Source: Candidatus Brocadiaceae bacterium
GTDB taxonomy: Bacteria > Planctomycetota > Brocadiia > SM23-32
Direction: 5' to 3'
Assembly (NCBI GenBank): GCA_003551785.1
Contig: PUNP01000062.1
Span: 1-18,363 of the forward strand
Length of the DNA: 18,363 nt
The first letter of the stretch is position 1, and each line of letters opens with the position of its first letter. Below the pieces are notes generated by a model. That model made no database searches. It was not told the DNA's origin and worked only from the letters and a program-made list of their open reading frames with translations. Shown here one piece after another: positions 1 to 6,125 of the stretch. Position numbers and translations under genes: made by a program.

Positions 1-559
1 CAACAAAATCACCGGTTGTGTATAGAGTAACTTCAGGTGACTCGATTTCTTCAAGCAGTTCAACTTTATATTCCTGCCCCATTTCTTTGAAAAGATGTAT
101 GGCATCATCGGTATCCATTACTTTTTTCTCAAAAGTAAGGTTTTCCTCAGCGATTTGCGCCATTTCTTTTTCAATTTTCACAAGGTCTTCGGAAGAAATA
201 GCTGTGTTGAGGTCGAAATCATAATAAAAACCGTTTTCTATCGCCGGTCCTATACCGAATCTTATGTCATCATCAGCATACAGCCGCTGAACTGCAAGCG
301 CCATGACATGCGAGGTGCTGTGTCTGAGTATCTCAAGGCCCTCCGGATTATCGACGGTTATTAACGCCATTGAGCAGTCAGCACCTATAGGAGTATTTAA
401 ATCGCAGAGATTGCCATCGATTCTCGCAGCAACAGAATCTTTGGCCAACCCTGCTCCAATACTCTCTGCTACTTGCAGAGGAGTAGTTGATTTATCATAT
501 TTTTTAACGGTTCCGTCTGGAAGGGTTACAGAAATTTGTTTTTTATCCATTGAGTTCAT
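1..559 (-). CDS. thrS: Threonyl-tRNA synthetase, N-terminal part (runs off window)
   Basis: About 186 codons of the amino-terminal part of threonyl-tRNA synthetase, the enzyme that charges tRNA-Thr. The translation opens with a TGS domain (residues about 4-65, beginning QISVTLPDGTVKKY). The second additional (editing-type) domain follows, with the HxxxH motif in LRHSTSHVMA, then FGIGPAIENGFYYD, and it ends at TTGDFV just before the family's DxCRGPH region. The catalytic class II core lies outside the window. Two in-frame ATGs are possible, at 559 and 550; neither has a clear Shine-Dalgarno sequence, and the family alignment allows both. It lies 219 nt downstream of etfB on the same strand, a gap that holds a hairpin repeat (629-703). 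No T-box features could be recognised in that leader. Confidence 0.95.
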   Translation of the reverse strand, partial: MNSMDKKQISVTLPDGTVKKYDKSTTPLQVAESIGAGLAKDSVAARIDGNLCDLNTPIGADCSMALITVDNPEGLEILRHSTSHVMALAVQRLYADDDIRFGIGPAIENGFYYDFDLNTAISSEDLVKIEKEMAQIAEENLTFEKKVMDTDDAIHLFKEMGQEYKVELLEEIESPEVTLYTTGDFV

Positions 560-778
560 CGTTTATAAAAGCGGTTCGTAGCGAGAAGTCATAATTGAAA
601 AGTAAAAAATTTAATTCTTGCGAAATATGTAAATATTCACTGAACCACGCCTACTCATCTCCACCGGCACAGAGCACGGTGGAGATGCCACGGGGTTCAC
701 TGATTACATACAATAAATCAAAACAAATAGTATAAGGAATAGGGGGGAAAAAAACAAATTAACAAGTATATAGGGGAG
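560..778 (-). other. Intergenic leader of thrS
   Basis: This 219-nt stretch between etfB and thrS has no credible ORF. It contains repeat family A copy 1 (629-703), an A/T-rich stretch next to thrS, and a G6A7 run near 743-755. I could not identify a convincing sigma-70 promoter, so thrS may be read from the upstream operon or from a promoter I cannot recognise. Confidence 0.6.
629..703 (-). repeat. Dispersed hairpin repeat, family A copy 1 (thrS leader)
   Basis: A perfect 10-bp inverted repeat, CATCTCCACC at 656-665 and GGTGGAGATG at 678-687 with a 12-nt loop, is flanked by a second imperfect pair (TTCACTGAACC at 636-646, GGTTCACTGA at 694-703). The whole 75-nt unit aligns along its length with 5610-5683. 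On the minus strand, read toward thrS, it ends in CGTGGTTCAGTGAATA, found again at 7722-7737. It ends 69 nt before the ATG at 559. Confidence 0.75.
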
Positions 779-1561
779 TTATTCCTTCTGGGGATGGAGG
801 CGAGGGATTAAATCTAAAACACCTTCACGATAATTATCCTCAAACATGCGTGTATTCCTGACATTTTCCGGAGTGGACATTTCCACTACCCGAGTCGGTG
901 AGCCATCCAGGCCGGTATTCTGTTCTGATAAGCTCAAGTCAGCAGCGGTAAAACTCATGGGCTCATAAAATCGTGCGCGATAGAGGTCTCTCAAGTTAGG
1001 CCATCTCGGTTCATTTAAGTCTTTAACAACTGTTAGAACTGCGGGCAGGGGGGCCTCGATAAATTCACTGCCGCTTTCAACCATCCGTTCAGCTACAACT
1101 TTTTTACTGGTTATGGCCTCGATATTTCGTACAAAAGTAATTTGCGGGAGATGCAGAAGCGCTGCTATTTCCGGCCCGACATGGGCGGTGTCACCGTCAA
1201 TAGCCTGTTTACCGCAAATGATAATATCCCAGGGGGCGGTTTTCCTCAGAGCGGCAGCCAATGCTACGGCGGTTGCCCAGGTATCACTCCCCGCAAATTG
1301 CCTGTCGGAGACTAAAACAGCATCATCAACGCCAACGGAGATAGCTTCCTGCAGTGCGAGCCGGGCCTGGGGGGGGCCTAAAGTTATTACTGTGACTTTA
1401 CCGGCTATTTTTTGTCTAATGCGCAGCGCTTCTTCAACGGCAAAGGTATCAAGAGGGTTCAAAATACTCTCGATACCTTCCCGCTTTAAAGTGTGGGTGT
1501 CAGGGTCGATCTCCACTTTCGACGTGTCCGGAACTTGTTTTATGCAAACCGCTATTCTCAT
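779..1561 (-). CDS. etfB: Electron transfer flavoprotein beta subunit
   Basis: This is a 260-residue protein of the EtfB/FixA family, at the usual length. EtfB pairs with EtfA to pass electrons between flavoprotein dehydrogenases and a quinone or ferredoxin acceptor. Visible family hallmarks are MRIAVCIKQVPDT at the start, NPLDTFAVEEAL (35-46), the nucleotide-binding stretch GKQAIDGDTAHVGPE (117-131) and the EtfB signature around ERMVESGSEFIEAPLPAVLT (158-177). The start ATG lies 6 nt after the stop of the DUF192 gene, so it is probably the third gene of the operon starting with the J-domain protein. Oddly, no etfA is adjacent; the next gene downstream is thrS. Whether it serves a bifurcating or a classical ETF cannot be told from the beta subunit alone. 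Confidence 0.92.
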   Translation of the reverse strand: MRIAVCIKQVPDTSKVEIDPDTHTLKREGIESILNPLDTFAVEEALRIRQKIAGKVTVITLGPPQARLALQEAISVGVDDAVLVSDRQFAGSDTWATAVALAAALRKTAPWDIIICGKQAIDGDTAHVGPEIAALLHLPQITFVRNIEAITSKKVVAERMVESGSEFIEAPLPAVLTVVKDLNEPRWPNLRDLYRARFYEPMSFTAADLSLSEQNTGLDGSPTRVVEMSTPENVRNTRMFEDNYREGVLDLIPRLHPQKE

Positions 1562-1567
1562 TGCTTA

Positions 1568-2062
1568 TTATTGTATTTGTGGGAGTGAGTTGACTTTTTC
1601 ACCGATTGCAATCCCATGATCATCGAAAAATCCGGGGCGCACTCCGAGTATATATTTAACGGGTTCATCAGATTGAAGTTGACGTAAGTCTTTTGGAATG
1701 GCAGCAGCTATCTTTTCTATTCTACCGTATTCGTTGATAAAAGCAACATCAGCTTCTGTTACCGATTTGCGAGTTATTAACATGGGGTTGGCAGGTTCTT
1801 CGAACATAAAAAGGATTCCGTATCCGGGTATAAACTCCTGGCGCTGATTGAAGCCTCTTTGACGAGTTTCCGGGGTGTTGGCGATTTCGACTTTAAGTGG
1901 CCAGCCTGCTATTTCAATCAACTCTATCATCGCATCTTCGGGCAGGTGACCTCTTCCTGCTTGCTGCTGTCCCGGGCACCCTCCGCGTGCAAAAATGAAA
2001 CCGCCGAGTCCGAAAATTAAAATAAAAGTAATTACATGTCGCGTCCAATGTGGTTTTTCCAT
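1568..2062 (-). CDS. Membrane-anchored DUF192-family protein, divergent
   Basis: From the ATG at 2062 this is 164 residues. An N-terminal hydrophobic segment (about residues 8-24, VITFILIFGLGGFIFA) is followed by GGC; the residues before the cysteine do not make a normal lipobox, so a signal anchor or uncleaved signal peptide is likelier. The rest matches the DUF192 pattern: LKVEIANTPETRQRGF, GYGILFMFEEP, EADVAFINEYGRIEKI and a C-terminal YILGVRPGFFDDHGI. It departs from the family at two points: the usual GLM reads GFN, and the usual WMKNT is replaced by ITRKS. The frame is open up to a TTG at 2143 that overlaps the J-domain gene's stop, but that extension has no signal-like character. DUF192 proteins have no settled function. 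Confidence 0.75.
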   Translation of the reverse strand: MEKPHWTRHVITFILIFGLGGFIFARGGCPGQQQAGRGHLPEDAMIELIEIAGWPLKVEIANTPETRQRGFNQRQEFIPGYGILFMFEEPANPMLITRKSVTEADVAFINEYGRIEKIAAAIPKDLRQLQSDEPVKYILGVRPGFFDDHGIAIGEKVNSLPQIQ

Positions 2063-2139
2063 ATTTATTGATCCATGATTTTGCGTGGGGATTAACTGAC
2101 GACCTATGAATATACTTGAAAATGGCGGGTAATGCAAAG

Positions 2140-2943
2140 TCAACCATCTTCAAGTTCGCTTTCGAGGTACGAAGTGCCTTTTAGGTCGGGGCATAATTCG
2201 AGAGCTTCTTTGAAATATTGTTCAGCTTTTTTGGTTTGGTTATGTTCGAGGTAAGTTTCTGCAATTTTTTTCAATATAAACGCTTTTTCTCCCCGGTTCA
2301 TATTGAAATCGAGGGCTTTTTCGTAATAATGCAGCTTTTGGTTTAATGTTTTGTTTTCCAATATCGGTAGAACTCGGCTATAAAGTCTCTTCAGGCGCTC
2401 TTCGAGTTCTTCAAAAAAGTATCTCTTCTTATGCGGGTGGTCTTCTCTATGGAATAAATACTCATAAATTTCTGCCGCTTCTTCATATCTCTCATACTGC
2501 TCCATTTGTTCACCAATGAGGAATATACAATCCAGATAGTCACGTTCATTCAGGTGTTTTTCCAAGGGGAAGCCTTGTTTTTGCATTTCATTATACAGTT
2601 CCAATGCCTCATCCCCCTTATTTTGTAGCAGCAGCGAGAGCAGATATAAAGCTTTTTGTTCTTTTTTAGATATTTCTAAATCTCTTTGCTTTTGATAGTC
2701 ACGGGTAATAGTCTGGTTAATTGCATCGTATCTGGCCCTTTCCCGCTTATTCCCTAAAACTTTATAAGCTGCCATGAGTTCCCTGAGGCGTTTTTCACGA
2801 CGTTTTTTGTTTGTCTTTGCTCTGTCGGGATGGTTCTGTTTGGCTAATTGTCGGAACGCGGATTTGATTTCAGCTTGTGTTGCATTGCGTGATACATTTA
2901 ATATGTCATAATAATCGCGCTCGGCTATTTTTTCTTTAATCAT
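2140..2943 (-). CDS. J-domain protein with C-terminal TPR repeats
   Basis: An N-terminal J domain (residues about 9-70, DYYDILNVSRNATQAEIKSA, HPD at 38-40, ending ERARYDAI) would stimulate an Hsp70 (DnaK) partner. It is followed by a charged helical region and TPR-like helices (about 195-260, KAEQYFKEALELCP). It lacks the Gly/Phe and zinc-finger regions of true DnaJ, so it is a J-domain co-chaperone of unknown client. The start at 2943 is chosen because GGAGGT (2951-2956) sits 7 nt upstream; the ATG at 2958 lies at the expected transcription start and would have no leader. It is the first gene of an operon with the DUF192 gene and etfB. No CIRCE heat-shock operator is visible. Confidence 0.85.
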   Translation of the reverse strand: MIKEKIAERDYYDILNVSRNATQAEIKSAFRQLAKQNHPDRAKTNKKRREKRLRELMAAYKVLGNKRERARYDAINQTITRDYQKQRDLEISKKEQKALYLLSLLLQNKGDEALELYNEMQKQGFPLEKHLNERDYLDCIFLIGEQMEQYERYEEAAEIYEYLFHREDHPHKKRYFFEELEERLKRLYSRVLPILENKTLNQKLHYYEKALDFNMNRGEKAFILKKIAETYLEHNQTKKAEQYFKEALELCPDLKGTSYLESELEDG

Positions 2944-2965
2944 ATCAGTTACCTCCATAAGTTCT

Positions 2966-2993
2966 ATTATAAGAAATAAATTGTCAATGTCAA
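2966..2993 (-). promoter_or_regulatory. Sigma-70-type promoter of the J-domain operon
   Basis: On the minus strand, TTGACA (2988-2993), a 16-nt spacer and TATAAT (2966-2971) match the consensus at both hexamers. The expected transcription start is near 2959. The TTGACA hexamer is duplicated in tandem (also at 2982-2987), but the second copy is only 10 nt from the -10 box. Confidence 0.75.
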
Positions 2994-3000
2994 TGTATTT

Positions 3001-3028
3001 TTGTAAGATCTTTCAAATCGAGTATAAT
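3001..3028 (+). promoter_or_regulatory. Probable promoter of the rhomboid gene
   Basis: TTGTAA (3001-3006), a 16-nt spacer and a perfect TATAAT (3023-3028). The expected start near 3035 lies downstream of the ATG at 3027, which supports the later rhomboid start at 3096. Confidence 0.6.
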
Positions 3029-3095
3029 GAAGGTAAAGAGCAGATTCAATGAAGTGGGCAGTTTTGAGCGAAGAGACCTTTATTATTTCGGTTAC

Positions 3096-3806
3096 ATGAT
3101 TCCACTGAAAGATACTAATCGACCATATAGCACGCCGATATTTATATATGTTTTAATTATCAGCAACGTCGCAGTATTCCTTTATCAATTGACACTGCCC
3201 GATGCTGAATTGATTAATGTTTTTATGGAATACGGTATGAGACCTTCAAGGGTTTCAGCCTCTTTGCGGGGTGATGAACCGCTCTTAACCGCGATACTAA
3301 TACCGTCAATAACCTCGATTTTTTTGCACGGCGGCTGGATGCATCTTTTGAGTAATATGTGGTTCTTACGTATATTTGGCGACAACGTTGAAGATGCTAT
3401 GGGTCGTTTACGTTTCATTGCCTTGTTCATATTTAGTGGACTGTTTGCTAACATGGTTCAATTCCTGTTGAACCCCGGTTCGGATGTTCCGGTAGTGGGT
3501 GCAAGCGGGGCGATTGCGGGCGTTTTAGGCGCTTATGTGGTTATGTGGCCCGGTGCACGTATACTTACACTTGTTCCGGTTTTTTACTTAATCACTTTTG
3601 TCCACCTTCCCGCTTTAATCGTTTTAGGTGGATGGTTTCTAATGCAGATATTCATGGGGATAGGGAGCCTTGGAGCGGAAGCCGGTGGTGGAGTTGCTTA
3701 TGGCGCACACATAGGTGGGTTTATTTGTGGTCTGTTTTTAGTTAGATATATTCCGCTTAAACGGACACCATTGCGGCTGAGACGTAAAAAACGTCAAAAA
3801 AAATGA
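3096..3806 (+). CDS. Rhomboid-family intramembrane serine protease
   Basis: This 236-residue polytopic membrane protein would cleave transmembrane substrates within the bilayer. The rhomboid signatures are present: HGGWMHLLSNMWF with H83 and N87, the nucleophile S137 in VVGASGAIAGVLGAY, and the catalytic histidine H205 in GAHIGGF. About six transmembrane segments are visible and the C-terminus is strongly basic (RLRRKKRQKK). I prefer the ATG at 3096 (MIPLKD...) because family members begin this way and because an upstream ATG at 3027 overlaps the -10 box of the probable promoter; no strong Shine-Dalgarno sequence precedes either. It is divergent from the J-domain gene and convergent with the cyclase gene, 22 nt away. 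Substrate unknown. Confidence 0.92.
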   Translation: MIPLKDTNRPYSTPIFIYVLIISNVAVFLYQLTLPDAELINVFMEYGMRPSRVSASLRGDEPLLTAILIPSITSIFLHGGWMHLLSNMWFLRIFGDNVEDAMGRLRFIALFIFSGLFANMVQFLLNPGSDVPVVGASGAIAGVLGAYVVMWPGARILTLVPVFYLITFVHLPALIVLGGWFLMQIFMGIGSLGAEAGGGVAYGAHIGGFICGLFLVRYIPLKRTPLRLRRKKRQKK

Positions 3807-3828
3807 TACAGGCGGGGGGAGTTTTTTT

Positions 3829-5178
3829 TTATTCTATTGCGCGGTCCAGTGACACAATCAACTTTCCGTGTTGGTAAATGCTTATGCGACGCGTGCTTTC
3901 CGATATTACGATCGCGATTGCCTTAGTGGACATTGTGATTGCCATTCCGGCCGCATGGCGTGCTCCAAGTCCCGACTGCAAAGCTTTCGCCGCTTCTTCC
4001 GTTTGAATATATGAACCTATCGACATAACGATGCCGTCTCCACGTATCAGGCATGCACCATCTACCCTTGAAAACTCTTTCAGCGTTTCTTCTAAAGCGG
4101 GGTCCAGCACATTGCGTTCATTTTCCGGATAGCCGCGAAAGGGATTGATGACCATTTGATAGCAATGCCGCTGCACGTTCAGATAGTCTCCGAGTATGAA
4201 AATGGCTCCTACCGGTTTGCCTTCCCTGCCTTCATGAGCTAAAGTGGATGCAATTTGGAGGACGCGGTAAAACACCGAAGACTTGACATCTCCGCTGTCT
4301 ATTTCTGACCGCAAGGCTAATAAAATGTCGTATTCCGTATGTAAGTCAATGACTTCCAGTATGTTGAGGGCTTTTGAATTTGGCTCTCCGGAAAGGCATA
4401 CTAAAGTATCTTCGCGTCCACAAAGCCGCTTGGTAAGTGCATAAAGCAGAGCCAATTTTATTTTGTGATCCCGATCAAGCCCAGCCCCCGGGATTTTTAA
4501 TACATTTTCGGGGATAATATTGTCGGGGGCTGCTACACTGCTTTCATTTATCGCCAAAATGATTTTATTGTTGTTTTGAGCCCTGTTTTGCAAAAATTGC
4601 CAATCCAATTGGGAGTTTGCTATTATCATCACTGCTTTTGCATTGATCTGTTTTAATATAGACTCGGCATTTTCCAGCATTAAACTGCAAAATTGTGCGG
4701 CAGAAGGGTCGAGAGGGGGGGTTTTCTGATTGTGAGGCGATTTCAGTATCTCATATATCTTGGCGGTGTTATCTGCGGCCCCGATTCTTTCCGGTAACCC
4801 TGGAATTTTTAATGTTTCCGCTATGTCAGCCATCATCTCAACATGTTCGTTTCCATAATCTCTGCCGCAAAGGCTTAATATTACAATATTAACCTTCTCA
4901 CCGGAAGGGGAGTCCCAGGGTATTCCGGAGTGGCTGTAGCCTAAAGCTATGATAGGTTTACCAAAATCAGGCAGCAATGCATGCGGGAGGGCAATTCCGG
5001 GAGTTATTCGAGAGCTTAGCATATCTTCTCGCTTGAGAAGCATATGCATTATTTCATCCGGATTTAAGGTAGGGTTTTGACGGCAGAAAACATTGACCAT
5101 TTCACGCAGTGCAGCCTTTTTGGTTTCAGCTTCCAGCACCAAAGTTCTTTCCTGCGTCAAGTATTTCTCAATTGTCAT
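3829..5178 (-). CDS. Three-domain PTS EIIA / PK-C-like / diadenylate cyclase fusion
   Basis: A 449-residue soluble protein with three modules. Residues 1-148 are a fructose/Ntr-type PTS EIIA domain with the phosphorylatable histidine H66 in TPGIALPHALLPDF. Residues about 160-280 resemble the C-terminal domain of pyruvate kinase (AVMIIANS, then IPGAGLDRDHKIKLALLYAL and TLVCLSGEP), as reported for archaeal DacZ-type enzymes. Residues about 300-449 are a DisA_N/DAC domain with DGA at 373-375 and GARHAAGMAIT at 405-415, which would make cyclic di-AMP from two ATP. The family's RHR motif reads RHA here. It overlaps the upstream response regulator by 4 nt (ATGA), implying translational coupling. 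Domain assignments are strong for EIIA and DAC, moderate for the middle domain. Cyclase activity and control by phosphotransfer are inferences. Confidence 0.85.
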   Translation of the reverse strand: MTIEKYLTQERTLVLEAETKKAALREMVNVFCRQNPTLNPDEIMHMLLKREDMLSSRITPGIALPHALLPDFGKPIIALGYSHSGIPWDSPSGEKVNIVILSLCGRDYGNEHVEMMADIAETLKIPGLPERIGAADNTAKIYEILKSPHNQKTPPLDPSAAQFCSLMLENAESILKQINAKAVMIIANSQLDWQFLQNRAQNNNKIILAINESSVAAPDNIIPENVLKIPGAGLDRDHKIKLALLYALTKRLCGREDTLVCLSGEPNSKALNILEVIDLHTEYDILLALRSEIDSGDVKSSVFYRVLQIASTLAHEGREGKPVGAIFILGDYLNVQRHCYQMVINPFRGYPENERNVLDPALEETLKEFSRVDGACLIRGDGIVMSIGSYIQTEEAAKALQSGLGARHAAGMAITMSTKAIAIVISESTRRISIYQHGKLIVSLDRAIE

Positions 5179-5564
5179 ATTGCGGGCGCTTTTTCCTTGA
5201 CGGTTTTGAGAAGTTTTTCCGGAGAAATGGGTTTTTCTAAAAATTCATCTACCGGTAACCAAACCTCATCTTTGTCGAAATTCAGGGGAAATTCCTGATT
5301 TATCGCCGTCAGCATTATGATAGGTATGCCGTTGGTAGCTTCCTGGGAGCGCAGCCAGCGCGCTGCATCGAATCCGGCCTGGTTAGTTTCCATCATTACG
5401 TCGAGGACTATTACATCGGGTTGAACTTCAAGAGCTTTCTTTTTGCCACTTTCTCCATCATGAGCTGCATGCACTTCATATCCATTGCTTTCAAGTACCA
5501 AGCGATTAGTTTCAAGAAAATCTCTGTCGTCGTCTACTAGTAAAACCTTGCTTTTTTGAGACAT
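5175..5564 (-). CDS. Single-domain response regulator
   Basis: A 129-residue stand-alone receiver domain with no output domain. The acidic pocket D11-D13 (VLLVDDDRD), phospho-acceptor D55 (VIVLDVMME), T86 (IIMLTA) and K111 (FLEKPIS) are all present, so it should be phosphorylatable. It starts at an ATG 7 nt after GGAGG. It is the first gene of a two-gene operon; its stop overlaps the start of the EIIA/diadenylate cyclase gene. The natural inference is that it conveys histidine-kinase phosphorylation to the cyclase by protein contact. No kinase gene is in the window. A family A repeat lies 45 nt upstream of its start. Confidence 0.92.
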   Translation of the reverse strand: MSQKSKVLLVDDDRDFLETNRLVLESNGYEVHAAHDGESGKKKALEVQPDVIVLDVMMETNQAGFDAARWLRSQEATNGIPIIMLTAINQEFPLNFDKDEVWLPVDEFLEKPISPEKLLKTVKEKAPAI

Positions 5565-5609
5565 GTAAGACCTCCATGGGCGAGAGTATTAGTTGACTGC
5601 ATTTTCACC

Positions 5610-5683
5610 GTAAATATTCAGTTAACCCAAACAACTCACCACCATCGGCATAGGGCATAGTGGCAATGCCACGGGTTCACTGA
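5610..5683 (-). repeat. Dispersed hairpin repeat, family A copy 2 (response regulator leader)
   Basis: It aligns end to end with 629-703, sharing GTAAATATTCA at one end and GCCACGGG plus TTCACTGA at the other; roughly 70 percent identity by eye. The central stem is kept with different bases: CCACCAT at 5639-5645 against ATAGTGG at 5657-5663, one mismatch. It has the same orientation relative to its downstream gene as copy 1. Confidence 0.7.
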
Positions 5684-6000
5684 GGACTTCCCTTGTTTCC
5701 GGTATTGATTATGCGTGCTATAATACCGGTTTTCTTTGAATCTCTCCGCAGTTATGAAGCCGATTAGAAATTAAATCTATTCTATATGATAATGTGAAAT
5801 CTTATATAAGTCAATTGAACACCTAATGTTCGCCGCGATTTGGATAACAGTTGAACATTATTTTGGTCGTTGTTGTTTTTGTGTGTGAGTATCAGTTGAT
5901 AAGATTAAAAAAATTATCGTTTTTTCACTTCCGTATTTTGGGGTTTGATTTATGCTTTTTTTGGTGAAATAGATAAGCGGGAAGCGGGGAGGTGAAAAGA
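5684..6000. other. Intergenic region upstream of the AlbA_2 regulator
   Basis: A/T-rich DNA without a credible gene. It holds the hairpin at 5699-5729, an 8-bp inverted repeat TAATGTTC (5824-5831) and GAACATTA (5853-5860), and a strong ribosome binding site at its right edge serving the small ORF at 6001. The inverted repeat is the best operator candidate, possibly for autoregulation by the HTH-containing AlbA_2 protein. Confidence 0.4.
5699..5729 (+). promoter_or_regulatory. Hairpin overlapping an extended -10 element
   Basis: CCGGTATT (5699-5706) and AATACCGG (5722-5729) form an 8-bp stem followed by TTTTCTTT, as in a weak terminator. The same DNA carries TGCTATAAT (5716-5724), an extended -10 motif on the plus strand with only a poor -35. 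It could start transcription toward the AlbA_2 gene or end something; I cannot decide. Confidence 0.35.
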
Positions 6001-6093
6001 ATGACTTCTCGATGCAAACGCATGGCCAATTTACTCTGCCATTACACCGCCATATATACCGCCACTTGCGGGGTGTTCTGCTTTTTGGTATAA
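6001..6093 (+). CDS. Possible 30-residue leader peptide or small protein
   Basis: The ATG at 6001 is preceded by GGGGAGGTG (5986-5994), GGAGG lying 8 nt upstream, one of the best Shine-Dalgarno sequences in the window. It opens a 30-codon frame with four cysteines and a hydrophobic end (GVFCFLV) that terminates at a TAA inside the -10 box of the next promoter. It overlaps, in another frame, an N-terminal extension of the AlbA_2 frame that does not resemble the family. It may be a leader peptide, a small protein, or a relic of an older start. Not recognised. Confidence 0.35.
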   Translation: MTSRCKRMANLLCHYTAIYTATCGVFCFLV

Positions 6094-6094
6094 T
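6066..6094 (+). promoter_or_regulatory. Sigma-70-type promoter of the AlbA_2 gene
   Basis: TTGCGG (6066-6071), a 17-nt spacer and a perfect TATAAT (6089-6094). Transcription would begin near 6101, which fixes the AlbA_2 start at 6126 (or leaderless at 6102). The same TTGCGG-N17-TATAAT arrangement precedes the carotenoid operon. Confidence 0.65.
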
Positions 6095-6125
6095 ACTGGC
6101 TATGCGACTGCGGAAAAATATATTG

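Noticed and set aside
95..581. Plus-strand open frames over the thrS region
   Set aside because: They are antisense to a clear threonyl-tRNA synthetase N-terminus and encode nothing family-like.
560..778. T-box riboswitch in the thrS leader
   Set aside because: I could not find the conserved T-box core or a terminator/antiterminator pair; only the family A hairpin is present.
1113..1619. 168-codon plus-strand frame antisense to etfB
   Set aside because: The minus strand encodes an intact EtfB with all motifs; the antisense frame is a shadow.
2959..3026. CIRCE heat-shock operator before the J-domain gene
   Set aside because: The TTAGCACTC-N9-GAGTGCTAA pattern is absent; the tandem TGTCAA is a duplicated -35 hexamer.
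3781..3830. Terminator between the rhomboid and cyclase genes
   Set aside because: GACGT-AAAAA-ACGTC is followed by A, not T, on the plus strand, and the T9 run at 3822-3830 has no stem before it. It may contribute, but evidence is insufficient.
5889..5920. GATAA/TTATC stem with T run as a terminator
   Set aside because: The stem is only 5 bp and all but one pair are A-T in A/T-rich DNA; likely chance.
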